Source of the DNA: Pseudomonas fluorescens
Lineage (GTDB): Bacteria > Pseudomonadota > Gammaproteobacteria > Pseudomonadales > Pseudomonadaceae
Assembly: GCF_902497895.1 (NCBI RefSeq)
Contig: NZ_CABVHQ010000037.1
Span: 1-57,889, forward strand
Direction: 5' to 3'
Length of the DNA stretch: 57,889 nucleotides
The first letter of the stretch is position 1, and each line of letters begins with the position of its first letter. Below, piece by piece: positions 15,454 to 22,987 of this stretch. Position numbers and translations under genes: made by a program. Under the pieces are notes generated by a model. The model ran no database searches and was not told the origin of the DNA. It saw only the letters and a program-made list of their open reading frames with translations.

Positions 15454-16723
15454 GTTCAGGGCTCTCGAGAATCAGGATGGCACGGAAGTCGTTGACGTTG
15501 GTGCGGGTCGGTTCGGTGACGATCAACGCGTCCAGCGCGGCGAAGTAGCCATAGCCATTGTTGTTGTCCAACTCATCGCTGGCATTCAGGCCCAGGGCAG
15601 CGGCGCGGGCGTAGCTGTCGGGGGTCATGATCGCGCCGGCGTTGTCTTCGGAGCCGTCGATGCCGTCGGTATCGCCGGCCAGTGCATAAACCCCGGGCAG
15701 GCCCTTGAGGCTGTCGGTGAGGCTCAGCAGGAATTCGGCGTTGCGTCCGCCACGGCCATTGCCACGCACGGTGACAGTGGTTTCACCACCGGAAAGAATC
15801 ACGCAGGGCGCAGCCAGCGGCTGACCATGGAGGACAACCTGACGGGCGATCCCGGCGTGGACCTTGGCCACCTCGCGGGATTCGCCTTCCAGGTCGCCGA
15901 GAATCAATGGGCTGAAACCGGCTTGACGCGCTTTTACCGCCGCCGCTTGCAAAGATTGTTGCGGCCGGGCGATCAGCTGGAAATGGCTGCGGGCCAGGCT
16001 CGGATCGCCGGGTTTGACCGTCTCCGATTCCGCGCTTTGCAGCCAGTTGCGCACCGTCGCTGGAACGTCGATGGCGTAGCGTTGCAGAATCGCCAGAGCC
16101 TGAGCCGAGGTGCTCGGGTCGGCCACGGTCGGACCGGAAGCGATCACGGTCGCCAGGTCCCCCGGTACATCGGAAATGGCATAGGTGTAGACAGTGGCCG
16201 GCCAGCAGGCCTTGGCCAGGCGTCCACCCTTGATCGCCGAGAGGTGTTTGCGTACGCAGTTCATCTCGCCGATGGTGGCGCCGGATTTGAGCAGGGCTTT
16301 GTTGATCGACTGTTTGTCGGCGAGGGTGATGCCGGCCGCGGGCAGCGCCAGCAATGCCGAGCCGCCACCGGACAGCAGGAAGATCACCCGATCGTCTTCG
16401 CTGAGGTTGCTGACCAGTTCCAGCACCCGTTTTGCCACGGCCAGGCCGGCAGCGTCAGGCACCGGGTGGGCGGCTTCGACCACTTCGATTTTTTCGCAGG
16501 GGGCGCCGTGACCGTAGCGGGTCACCACCAGCCCGGACACTTCACCCTGCCAGCAGCGCTCGACTACTTGGGCCATGGCCGCGGCCGCTTTGCCGGCGCC
16601 AATCACGATCACCCGAGCGCTGCGATCGCTGGGCAGATGGGCTTCAAGGACTTGCTGCGGGTGGGCGGCATCGATGGCTGTGGCGAACAGCTCACGGAGC
16701 AATTGTTGCGGATCGACCGACAT
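15443..16723 (-). CDS. ttuD: Glycerate 2-kinase (TtuD/MOFRL family)
   Basis: The 426-aa protein belongs to the MOFRL-type glycerate kinases, older name hydroxypyruvate reductase TtuD. It shows VIVIGAGKAAAAMAQ near residue 40, LLSGGGSALLALP, LSGGETTVTVRGNGRGGRN and DTDGIDGSEDNAGA near the C-terminus. It probably phosphorylates glycerate from GlxR to 2-phosphoglycerate. An AATAACAA sequence (minus strand, 16742-16749) lies just before the GGGAG ribosome-binding site and matches the Hfq/Crc motif AANAANAA. The database name as a reductase is likely historical. Confidence 0.92.
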   Translation of the reverse strand: MSVDPQQLLRELFATAIDAAHPQQVLEAHLPSDRSARVIVIGAGKAAAAMAQVVERCWQGEVSGLVVTRYGHGAPCEKIEVVEAAHPVPDAAGLAVAKRVLELVSNLSEDDRVIFLLSGGGSALLALPAAGITLADKQSINKALLKSGATIGEMNCVRKHLSAIKGGRLAKACWPATVYTYAISDVPGDLATVIASGPTVADPSTSAQALAILQRYAIDVPATVRNWLQSAESETVKPGDPSLARSHFQLIARPQQSLQAAAVKARQAGFSPLILGDLEGESREVAKVHAGIARQVVLHGQPLAAPCVILSGGETTVTVRGNGRGGRNAEFLLSLTDSLKGLPGVYALAGDTDGIDGSEDNAGAIMTPDSYARAAALGLNASDELDNNNGYGYFAALDALIVTEPTRTNVNDFRAILILESPEHDA

Positions 16724-16741
16724 GGCGGGCTCCCGGAATTC

Positions 16742-16749
16742 TTGTTATT
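16742..16749 (-). promoter_or_regulatory. Hfq/Crc-type A-rich motif before ttuD
   Basis: AATAACAA on the minus strand, 18 nt before the ttuD ATG and upstream of GGGAG, matches the catabolite-activity consensus AANAANAA at all six fixed positions. Confidence 0.4.
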
Positions 16750-16786
16750 GGGGTAGGGCAACAGTTTGTGGGCAAACTCGGTCCAA

Positions 16787-16983
16787 TGTGGGAGCTGGCT
16801 TGTTGTGGCGAGGGGGCTTGTCGGAACGCCGCATCGCCCCGTTCGATTGCGAAGCAATCGCAAAACCAGTCATTGCATTTCTAATGCAAGATTGCGGTGA
16901 CTGGCTTCAGGGGCGCTTCGCACCCCAACGGGGGCAAGCCCCCTCGCCACAACAAGCCCCCTCGCCACACAAGCTCGCTCCCA
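16787..16983. repeat. Composite inverted repeat (BIME), family C
   Basis: Left arm GTGGGAGCTGGCTTGTTG with GGCGAGGGGGCTTGT is mirrored by ACAAGCCCCCTCGCC, present twice on the right (near 16934 and 16953), and by GCTCGCTCCCA. Inside are nested hairpins: GATTGCGAAGCAATC and an arm pair CCAGTC...GACTGG around ATTGCATTTCTAATGCAA. It fills the gap between ttuD and glxR. Confidence 0.85.
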
Positions 16984-17014
16984 TAAGGGACCGGGTCAGC
17001 TACAGGTCGCGGCC

Positions 17015-17905
17015 TTATTTATCGCGAATCGAGAAGTTCGCCATGTGCTCCAGGCCTTTGATCAGCGCCGAGTGGTCCCAGTTGCTGCCACCGATGGCCG
17101 CGCAGGTGCTGAACACTTGCTGGGTGCCGGCGGTGTTCGGCAGGTTGATGCCCAGTTCGCGCGCGCCGGCCAGGGCCAGGTTGAGGTCCTTCTGGTGCAG
17201 GCTGATGCGGAAGCCTGGATCGAAGGTGCCTTTGATCATGCGCTCGCCGTGGACTTCGAGGATCTTCGACGAAGCGAAACCGCCCATCAGCGCTTCACGG
17301 ACCTTGGCTGGATCGGCACCGTTTTTCGAAGCGAACAGCAGGGCTTCAGCGACGGCCTGGATATTCAGTGCGACGATAATCTGGTTCGCCACTTTGGCGG
17401 TTTGACCATCACCGTTGCCGCCGACCAGGGTGATGTTCTTGCCCATGCTCTGGAACAGTGGCAGGGCGCGTTCGAAGGCGCTGCTGTCGCCCCCGATCAT
17501 GATGCTCAGGGTCGCGGCCTTGGCACCGACTTCACCGCCGGACACTGGCGCGTCGAGGTATTGCGCGCCTTTTTCGTTGATCTTCGCCGCGAAGGTTTTG
17601 GTCGCGGTCGGCGAGATCGAGCTCATGTCGATCACGATCTTGCCTTTGCCAACACCAGCCGCCACGCCGTCGGCGCGGAACAGCACGTCCTCGACCTGCG
17701 GGGTATCCGGAACCATGACGATGATGAACTCGGCTTCCTGGGCGACTTCTTTCGGGCTCGCCAGAGCGACCGCGCCACCGGCGATCAGATCGGCAGGCGC
17801 GGCATCGTGGTGTGCCGACAGGAACAGGCTGTGACCGGCTTTCTGCAGGTTCAACGCCATTGGGTGGCCCATGATGCCGGTGCCAATAAATCCGATTTTA
17901 GCCAT
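17015..17905 (-). CDS. glxR: 2-hydroxy-3-oxopropionate (tartronate semialdehyde) reductase
   Basis: GlxR reduces tartronate semialdehyde, the product of Gcl, to glycerate with NAD(P)H. The 296-aa beta-hydroxyacid dehydrogenase has the dinucleotide motif GFIGTGIMGHPMA (5-17), the substrate loop DAPVSGGEVGAKAATL (118-133), and catalytic Lys171 with Asn174 in GQTAKVANQ. The ribosome-binding site GAGGA is immediately preceded by AAAAACAA (minus strand, 17918-17925), a full match to the Hfq/Crc motif. It is separated from hyi by a REP pair and a 9-bp tandem repeat. Confidence 0.95.
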   Translation of the reverse strand: MAKIGFIGTGIMGHPMALNLQKAGHSLFLSAHHDAAPADLIAGGAVALASPKEVAQEAEFIIVMVPDTPQVEDVLFRADGVAAGVGKGKIVIDMSSISPTATKTFAAKINEKGAQYLDAPVSGGEVGAKAATLSIMIGGDSSAFERALPLFQSMGKNITLVGGNGDGQTAKVANQIIVALNIQAVAEALLFASKNGADPAKVREALMGGFASSKILEVHGERMIKGTFDPGFRISLHQKDLNLALAGARELGINLPNTAGTQQVFSTCAAIGGSNWDHSALIKGLEHMANFSIRDK

Positions 17906-17917
17906 GAGAAAATCCTC

Positions 17918-17925
17918 TTGTTTTT
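17918..17925 (-). promoter_or_regulatory. Hfq/Crc-type A-rich motif before glxR
   Basis: AAAAACAA on the minus strand abuts the GAGGA ribosome-binding site of glxR and matches AANAANAA at every fixed position. Confidence 0.5.
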
Positions 17926-17936
17926 GTGTGGCTCAT

Positions 17937-18015
17937 GTAGGAGCTGCCGAAGGCTGCGATCTTTTGACTTTAAAAAGCTGAAGATCAAAAGATCGCAGCC
18001 TTCGGCAGCTCCTAC
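17937..18015. repeat. REP pair (BIME), family B
   Basis: GTAGGAGCTGCCGAAGGCTG at the left and its exact reverse complement at the right (ending CTCCTAC at 18015) enclose a short A/T-rich centre. The arms match over about 30 bp through GCGATCTTTTGA. Confidence 0.9.
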
Positions 18016-18050
18016 AGTGATGACAGTGATGACAGTGATGACAGTGATGA
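18015..18050. repeat. 9-bp tandem repeat CAGTGATGA x4
   Basis: Four perfect consecutive CAGTGATGA units begin at the end of the family B REP pair and stop 11 bp from the hyi stop codon. The unit looks like a slipped copy of the REP edge. Confidence 0.92.
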
Positions 18051-18060
18051 GTGTGTTCGA

Positions 18061-18843
18061 TCAGATTGCGTTATGGGTCTTCAGCCAGCCCAATCCGGCT
18101 TCTGTGGTGGTCAGCGGCTTGTATTCACAGCCGACCCAGCCCTGGTAACCGATGCGGTCCAGGTGTTCGAACAGGAAGCGATAGTTGATCTCGCCAGTGC
18201 CCGGTTCATTGCGCCCCGGGTTGTCGGCGAGCTGAATGTGATTGATCTCGCCCAGATGGTCGGCCATGGTCCGGGCCAGGTCGCCCTCCATGATTTGCAT
18301 ATGGTAGATGTCGTACTGCAGGAACAGGTTGCTGCTGCCCACCTGCTCGCGAATCGACAGGGCTTGCGCTGTGTTGTTCAGATAGAAACCGGGGATGTCG
18401 CGGGTATTGATCGCTTCCATCACCAGCTTGATGCCCACCGCTTGCAGCTTGTCAGCCGCGTACTTGAGGTTGGCGACAAAGGTCTTTTCCACGGTGGCAT
18501 CGTCGACGCCTTGGGGGTGGATGCCGGCCAGGCAGTTGACCTGGGTATTGCCCAGCACTTTCGCGTAAGCGATCGCCAGATCGACACCGGCGCGGAATTC
18601 TTCGACCCGATCCGGCAGGCAGGCGATACCGCGTTCACCCTTGGCCCAGTCACCGGCCGGCAGGTTGAACAGCACTTGGGTCAGGCCGTGGGCGTCGAGT
18701 TGGGCCTTGAGCTCGGCGGAGGTGAAGTCGTAGGGGAACAGGTATTCGACCCCACTGAAGCCGGCCTTGGCGGCGGCTTTGAAGCGGGCAAGAAAATCCT
18801 GCTCGGTAAACAGCATGGACAGGTTGGCGGCGAAACGCGGCAT
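18061..18843 (-). CDS. hyi: Hydroxypyruvate isomerase
   Basis: Hyi interconverts hydroxypyruvate and tartronate semialdehyde. The 260-aa TIM-barrel protein begins MPRFAANLSMLFTEQDFLAR and shows FSGVEYLFPYDF, NCLAGI, VMEAINTRDIPGFYLNN and QYDIYHMQIMEGDL, with the conserved acidic residues expected for metal binding. ATG 18843 follows AGGAG; the open frame extends upstream only through a REP element. It lies between gcl and glxR in the same orientation. Confidence 0.95.
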   Translation of the reverse strand: MPRFAANLSMLFTEQDFLARFKAAAKAGFSGVEYLFPYDFTSAELKAQLDAHGLTQVLFNLPAGDWAKGERGIACLPDRVEEFRAGVDLAIAYAKVLGNTQVNCLAGIHPQGVDDATVEKTFVANLKYAADKLQAVGIKLVMEAINTRDIPGFYLNNTAQALSIREQVGSSNLFLQYDIYHMQIMEGDLARTMADHLGEINHIQLADNPGRNEPGTGEINYRFLFEHLDRIGYQGWVGCEYKPLTTTEAGLGWLKTHNAI

Positions 18844-18870
18844 GGTGGTCTCCTGTATGTGTGAGGGCCC

Positions 18871-18962
18871 CTGTGGGAGCGAGCTTGCTCGCGAAAGCGG
18901 TGTGCCAGACAACAAAGATGTTGAATGTACCGGCCTCATCGCGAGCAAGCTCGCTCCCACAG
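18871..18962. repeat. REP pair (BIME), family A
   Basis: GGGAGCGAGCTTGCTCGCG at the left and GCGAGCAAGCTCGCTCCC at the right are inverted and enclose a spacer of about 45 bp in the gcl-hyi gap. Confidence 0.9.
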
Positions 18963-18970
18963 AGGGACGA

Positions 18971-20746
18971 TCAATCGAGCATCGAAATAGCGGTCGGCGC
19001 GTCGCTGCCGACCAGCGCCAGGTCTTCGAATTCGTTGACGGCGTTGATCTCGGTGCCCATGGAAATGTTGGTCACACGCTCCAGAATAATCTCGACGATC
19101 ACCGGAACCTTGAATTCCTCGATCATTTCCTGAGCCTTGCGCAGCGCTGGCTGGATCTGGGCCGGTTCGAACACGCGCAGGGCCTTGCAACCCAGGCCCT
19201 CGGCCACTGCGACGTGGTCGACGCCGTATCCGTTGAGCTCCGGAGCGTTGAGGTTATCGAAGGACAGCTGCACGCAGTAGTCCATCTCGAAACCGCGCTG
19301 CGCCTGACGGATCAGCCCCAGGTAGGAGTTGTTCACCACCACGTGGATGTACGGCAGTTTGAACTGCGCACCCACCGCCAGCTCTTCGATCATGAACTGG
19401 AAGTCATAGTCGCCGGACAGCGCCACGACCTTGCGGCTCGGATCTGCCTTGACCACGCCCAGCGCTGCCGGAATAGTCCAGCCCAGAGGGCCGGCCTGAC
19501 CGCAGTTGATCCAGTGGCGCGGCTTGTAAACGTGCAAGAACTGCGCGCCGGCAATCTGCGACAGGCCGATGGTGCTGACGTAGCAGGTGTCTTTGCCGAA
19601 CACCTGGTTCATTTCTTCGTAGACCCGTTGCGGCTTGACCGGCACGTTGTCGAAGTGGGTCTTGCGGTGCAGGCTGGCTTTGCGCTGCTGGCAATCTTGC
19701 AGCCAGGCGCTGCGGTCCTTCAGTTTGCCAGCGGCTTTCCACTCGCGAGCGACTTCGATAAAGACCTTCAGTGCGCTTGCGGCATCGGCAACGATGCCCA
19801 GGTCCGGGGTGAATACACGACCGATCTGGGTCGGTTCGATGTCGACGTGAATGAACCGACGGCCTTCGGTGTAGACGTCCACCGAGCCGGTATGACGGTT
19901 GGCCCAACGGTTACCGACGCCCAGCACCACGTCGGACTTGAGCATGGTCGCGTTGCCATAACGGTGCGAGGTTTGCAGGCCGACCATGCCGACCATCAAC
20001 GGGTGATCGTCCGGGATGGTGCCCCAGCCCATCAGGGTCGGGATCACCGGGATGCCGGTCAGTTCAGCGAACTCCACCAACAGCTCGCTGGCATCGGCAT
20101 TGATGATGCCGCCACCGGCCACCAGCAATGGCCGTTCAGCCTGATCGAGCATGGCCAGGGCCTTCTTGATCTGTACCCGGTTGGCCACGGGTTTGGCCAG
20201 CGGCAGCGGTTCGTAGGCGTCGATGTCGAATTCGATTTCAGCCATCTGCACGTCGAACGGCAGGTCGATCAGCACTGGGCCTGGGCGGCCGGAGCGCATT
20301 TCGTAGAAGGCTTTCTGGAAGGCGTAAGGCACCTGGCCTGGTTCCATGACGGTAGTCGACCACTTGGTCACTGGCTTGACGATGGTGGTGATGTCGACTG
20401 CCTGGAAGTCTTCCTTGTGCATGCGGGCCCGGGGTGCCTGGCCAGTGATGCAGAGGATCGGGATCGAGTCGGCCGACGCGCTGTAGAGCCCGGTGACCAT
20501 GTCGGTCCCGGCAGGCCCGGAAGTACCGATGCACACGCCGATGTTGCCGGCTTTAGTGCGAGTGTAACCCTCGGCCATGTGCGAGGCGCCTTCAACGTGG
20601 CGAGCGAGGACGTGATCAATGCCACCGACCTTTTGCAGGGCGCAGTACAGCGGGTTGATGGCTGCACCCGGGATGCCAAAGGCGGTATTAACCCCTTCGC
20701 GGCGCATCACCAGAACGGCGGCCTCGATTGCTCTCATTTTGCTCAT
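18971..20746 (-). CDS. gcl: Glyoxylate carboligase
   Basis: Gcl condenses two glyoxylate molecules to tartronate semialdehyde and CO2 using ThDP, FAD and Mg2+. The 591-aa product has the three ThDP-enzyme domains. In HVLARHVEGASHMAEGY residue 51 is Val where related enzymes have the ThDP glutamate; this Val51 is characteristic of true Gcl. The ThDP/Mg motif GDYDFQFM is followed by NNSYLG. ATG 20746 follows AAGAGG; the frame extends to 20782 but MSKMRAIEA is the family start. CAAAACAA overlapping the start codon matches 7 of 8 positions of AANAANAA with its flank. It is the first gene of gcl-hyi-glxR-ttuD-pyk. Confidence 0.96.
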   Translation of the reverse strand: MSKMRAIEAAVLVMRREGVNTAFGIPGAAINPLYCALQKVGGIDHVLARHVEGASHMAEGYTRTKAGNIGVCIGTSGPAGTDMVTGLYSASADSIPILCITGQAPRARMHKEDFQAVDITTIVKPVTKWSTTVMEPGQVPYAFQKAFYEMRSGRPGPVLIDLPFDVQMAEIEFDIDAYEPLPLAKPVANRVQIKKALAMLDQAERPLLVAGGGIINADASELLVEFAELTGIPVIPTLMGWGTIPDDHPLMVGMVGLQTSHRYGNATMLKSDVVLGVGNRWANRHTGSVDVYTEGRRFIHVDIEPTQIGRVFTPDLGIVADAASALKVFIEVAREWKAAGKLKDRSAWLQDCQQRKASLHRKTHFDNVPVKPQRVYEEMNQVFGKDTCYVSTIGLSQIAGAQFLHVYKPRHWINCGQAGPLGWTIPAALGVVKADPSRKVVALSGDYDFQFMIEELAVGAQFKLPYIHVVVNNSYLGLIRQAQRGFEMDYCVQLSFDNLNAPELNGYGVDHVAVAEGLGCKALRVFEPAQIQPALRKAQEMIEEFKVPVIVEIILERVTNISMGTEINAVNEFEDLALVGSDAPTAISMLD

Positions 20747-20772
20747 TGTTTTGTGCCTCTTACGTTTTGTAA

Positions 20773-20782
20773 TTGTATACAA
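20773..20782. promoter_or_regulatory. Operator-like palindrome TTGTATACAA, site 1
   Basis: A perfect 10-bp palindrome begins 27 bp upstream of the gcl start. It is identical to site 2 and resembles half-site spacing of FadR-type GntR repressors (consensus with TNGTNNACNA). It is a candidate operator of the glyoxylate genes. Confidence 0.55.
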
Positions 20783-20911
20783 GTGGCTTTTCGCAGAGTG
20801 TATTCACGGCGGGCGGCGCAGGTCAATTCATTTTCTCAAGCGGCTGTTTCATTTCGTCAGAAGCCGGAAGTGCTGGGGCCTTTTGTCGCATTAGCAGCTT
20901 TTAGATAATTA

Positions 20912-20921
20912 TTGTATACAA
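20912..20921. promoter_or_regulatory. Operator-like palindrome TTGTATACAA, site 2
   Basis: This is identical to site 1, 139 bp away and 92 bp before the GlcG-like gene. The two could bind one regulator of both divergent units. Confidence 0.55.
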
Positions 20922-21012
20922 AAAAATAGATCATTGTGTTCTATTTGTCCTGTCGGATTTCGCCATGCCGAGGTCCACAGGCTTTTTTCAAAACAAAATA
21001 AGGACGGCACCC

Positions 21013-21453
21013 ATGAGCGCTTTAACCTTGAAGATCGCAGTCAGCCTGACCGGTCAAGCCATAGTCGCGGGGCGCAAGATCGCCGCGGCACCGTTGACCA
21101 TCGCGGTACTCGATGCCGGCGGGCATCTGCTGAGCTTGCAGCGTGAAGACGGCGCGAGTCTGCTGCGGCCGCAGATTGCCATCGGCAAAGCCTGGGGCGC
21201 GATTGCCCTGGGCAAGGGCTCGCGACTATTGGCACTGGACGCACAACAACGGCCGGCGTTTATCGCCGCGCTCAACAGCCTCGGCCAGGGCAGCGTGGTG
21301 CCGGCGCCGGGCGGGGTGTTGATTCGTGATCAGGAAGGCGTAGTGATCGGCGCCATCGGCATCAGCGGCGACACCTCGGACATCGACGAGCAATGCGCGG
21401 TCAGCGCCATCGAGGCGCAGGGGTTGCGGGCGGATGCGGGGGTGGCTGTTTGA
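21013..21453 (+). CDS. GlcG/HbpS-type protein
   Basis: The 146-aa product is a GlcG-family (Haem_degrading/DUF336) domain protein: residues 1-60 include ALTLKIAVSLTGQAI and PLTIAVLDAGGHLLSLQRED, and the end has GVVIGAIGISGDTSDIDEQC. Such genes accompany glycolate and glyoxylate pathways but their biochemical role is not settled. ATG 21013 follows AGGACGG. It is divergent from gcl, with the two TTGTATACAA sites between them, which suggests common control. Confidence 0.88.
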   Translation: MSALTLKIAVSLTGQAIVAGRKIAAAPLTIAVLDAGGHLLSLQREDGASLLRPQIAIGKAWGAIALGKGSRLLALDAQQRPAFIAALNSLGQGSVVPAPGGVLIRDQEGVVIGAIGISGDTSDIDEQCAVSAIEAQGLRADAGVAV

Positions 21454-21475
21454 TCTTCGTTGATTGATTTACCGC

Positions 21476-21570
21476 TATCGCGAGCAAGCTCGCTCCCACA
21501 TTGGACTTGGTGGTAGACACAAAATATGTGAACACAATCGATCTCTGTGGGAGCGAGCTTGCTCGCGATA
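21476..21570. repeat. REP pair (BIME), family A, left of RAYT
   Basis: Inverted units CGCGAGCAAGCTCGCTCCC and GGGAGCGAGCTTGCTCGCG enclose about 48 bp. The pair lies 89 bp upstream of the RAYT gene. Confidence 0.9.
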
Positions 21571-21658
21571 GCTATCTACTGGACACATCCAGACTAAAAT
21601 TGCCGTCATTTACAGGTCTAGCCTTTCCATGATTTCATCATGTGAAAGAGGCAAAGGA

Positions 21659-22117
21659 ATGCCTGATTTACCTTCTTCACATCGCCTGCGCATTGGCCGC
21701 TATGCAGCGCCACACTGCATTTACCTACTGACCTCCAATACCCTCGACCGAGAACCGGTTTTTGAGGATTTTGTCTTGGGCAGATTGGTCGTTGACCAAT
21801 TTCGAAGTGCACAGGATCAGGGCTGGGCGAACTCATTGGCCTGGGTGGTCATGCCCGATCACTTTCACTGGTTGATCGAGTTGGAGCACGGATCGTTGGG
21901 CGAACTGATGCAAAAAACCAAATCATTGAGTGCGCGAGCGGTGAACATGTCCTCCGGACGCAAGGGTAGTCTTTGGCAGCCTGGCTATCACGACCGAGCG
22001 TTACGGCGAGAGGAGGATCTGGTAAAGCTGGCTCGGTACGTCGTGGCTAACCCATTGCGGGCGGGGTTGGTCGAGCGACTTGGCGATTATCCGCTGTGGG
22101 ATGCTATTTGGATCTGA
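21659..22117 (+). mobile_element. REP-associated tyrosine transposase (RAYT, TnpA_REP)
   Basis: The 152-aa protein is a Y1 HUH nuclease of the RAYT family, which is thought to spread REP sequences. It has the metal-binding HUH motif in VVMPDHFHWL (His68-Phe-His70), the catalytic Tyr110 in WQPGYHDRALR, and the conserved ARYVVANPLRAGLV. ATG 21659 has GAAAGAGG at good spacing; ATG 21629 is an in-frame alternative. It is flanked on both sides by family A REP pairs, the arrangement expected for a RAYT with its cognate repeat. No frameshift or lost catalytic residue is seen, so it appears intact. Confidence 0.93.
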
Positions 22118-22138
22118 TCGAAATCCGAGTTGCCCCTA

Positions 22139-22230
22139 ATCGCGAGCAAGCTCGCTCCCACATTGGATCTTCGGCGTGCGCAAATCCTATGAACACCAGG
22201 GACAAATGTGGGAGCGAGTTTGCTCGCGAT
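22139..22230. repeat. REP pair (BIME), family A, right of RAYT
   Basis: CGCGAGCAAGCTCGCTCCC and GGGAGCGAGTTTGCTCGCG are inverted around a 44-bp spacer, 21 bp after the RAYT stop. One base (AGTT for AGCT) differs from the usual right unit. Confidence 0.9.
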
Positions 22231-22247
22231 GGGTGCAACTCGGTCTA

Positions 22248-22853
22248 TCAGTCCAGCTCACAGCCTTTGAGCACCAGCCGAATAATGGTCTGCGCCGCCG
22301 CTTCATAATCGGCTTCATCGAGCTTGGCCTTGCCGGTGACGACTGAGATCTGCCAGTCGAAATCGGCGTAGGTCTGGGTGGCGGCCCAGATGCTGAACAT
22401 CAGGTGATTGGGGTCGAGTGGGGCGATCAGGCCGCGGTCGATCCAGGTCTGGATGCAGTCGATGTTGTGTCTGGCCTGGGCGTTCAGTTGTTCGACCTGA
22501 TCGGGGCTCAGGTGCGGGGCGCCATGCATGATTTCGCTGGCGAATACCTTGGACGCAAACGGCAGGTCGCGGGAGATGCGGATTTTTGAGCGAATATAGC
22601 CGCTCAGCACTTCGCTGGGGACACCCTCGGCATTGAACGGGGTCGAAGCCTGCAGGATCGGTTCGATGATGCTTTCCAGCACCTCGCGGTAGAGGTTTTC
22701 CTTGGATTTGAAGTAGTAGTAGACGTTGGGCTTGGGCAATCCCGCCTTGGCCGCGATGTCGCTGGTTTTGGTCGCGGCGAAGCCCTTGTCGGCGAACTCC
22801 TCGCTTGCTGCACGCAGGATCAGTTCTTTGTTGCGCTCGCGGATGGTGCTCAT
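22248..22853 (-). CDS. TetR family regulator (RutR-like)
   Basis: The 201-aa product has the TetR DNA-binding domain in its first 55 residues: LILRAASEEFADKGFAATKT, IAAKAGLPKPNVYYYFKSKE. The C-terminal part (FASKVFASEIMHGAPHLS, FSIWAATQTYADFDWQI) resembles RutR/YcdC-type ligand domains, which in relatives sense pyrimidines. ATG 22853 (MSTIRERN) is the family-like start. It is divergent from the DUF808 gene, 134 bp away. Its target is unknown; nitrogen or purine/pyrimidine metabolism is a guess. Confidence 0.88.
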   Translation of the reverse strand: MSTIRERNKELILRAASEEFADKGFAATKTSDIAAKAGLPKPNVYYYFKSKENLYREVLESIIEPILQASTPFNAEGVPSEVLSGYIRSKIRISRDLPFASKVFASEIMHGAPHLSPDQVEQLNAQARHNIDCIQTWIDRGLIAPLDPNHLMFSIWAATQTYADFDWQISVVTGKAKLDEADYEAAAQTIIRLVLKGCELD

Positions 22854-22987
22854 AAACCAGGTGATTCCTTGCCTGTTCTGGCGGTTGCGCATGGTAGCAC
22901 CGGCTTTGCGCGAGGCTCAAGAATGCCCCACGGAGTCTTGGGTCGCGCTATGCTCGACAAAATTTATTAGTAAAGGAAGCCTGACCC

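Noticed and set aside
18844..18960. N-terminal extension of hyi
   Set aside because: The extra 39 residues are translated REP sequence; the conserved start with AGGAG is at 18843.
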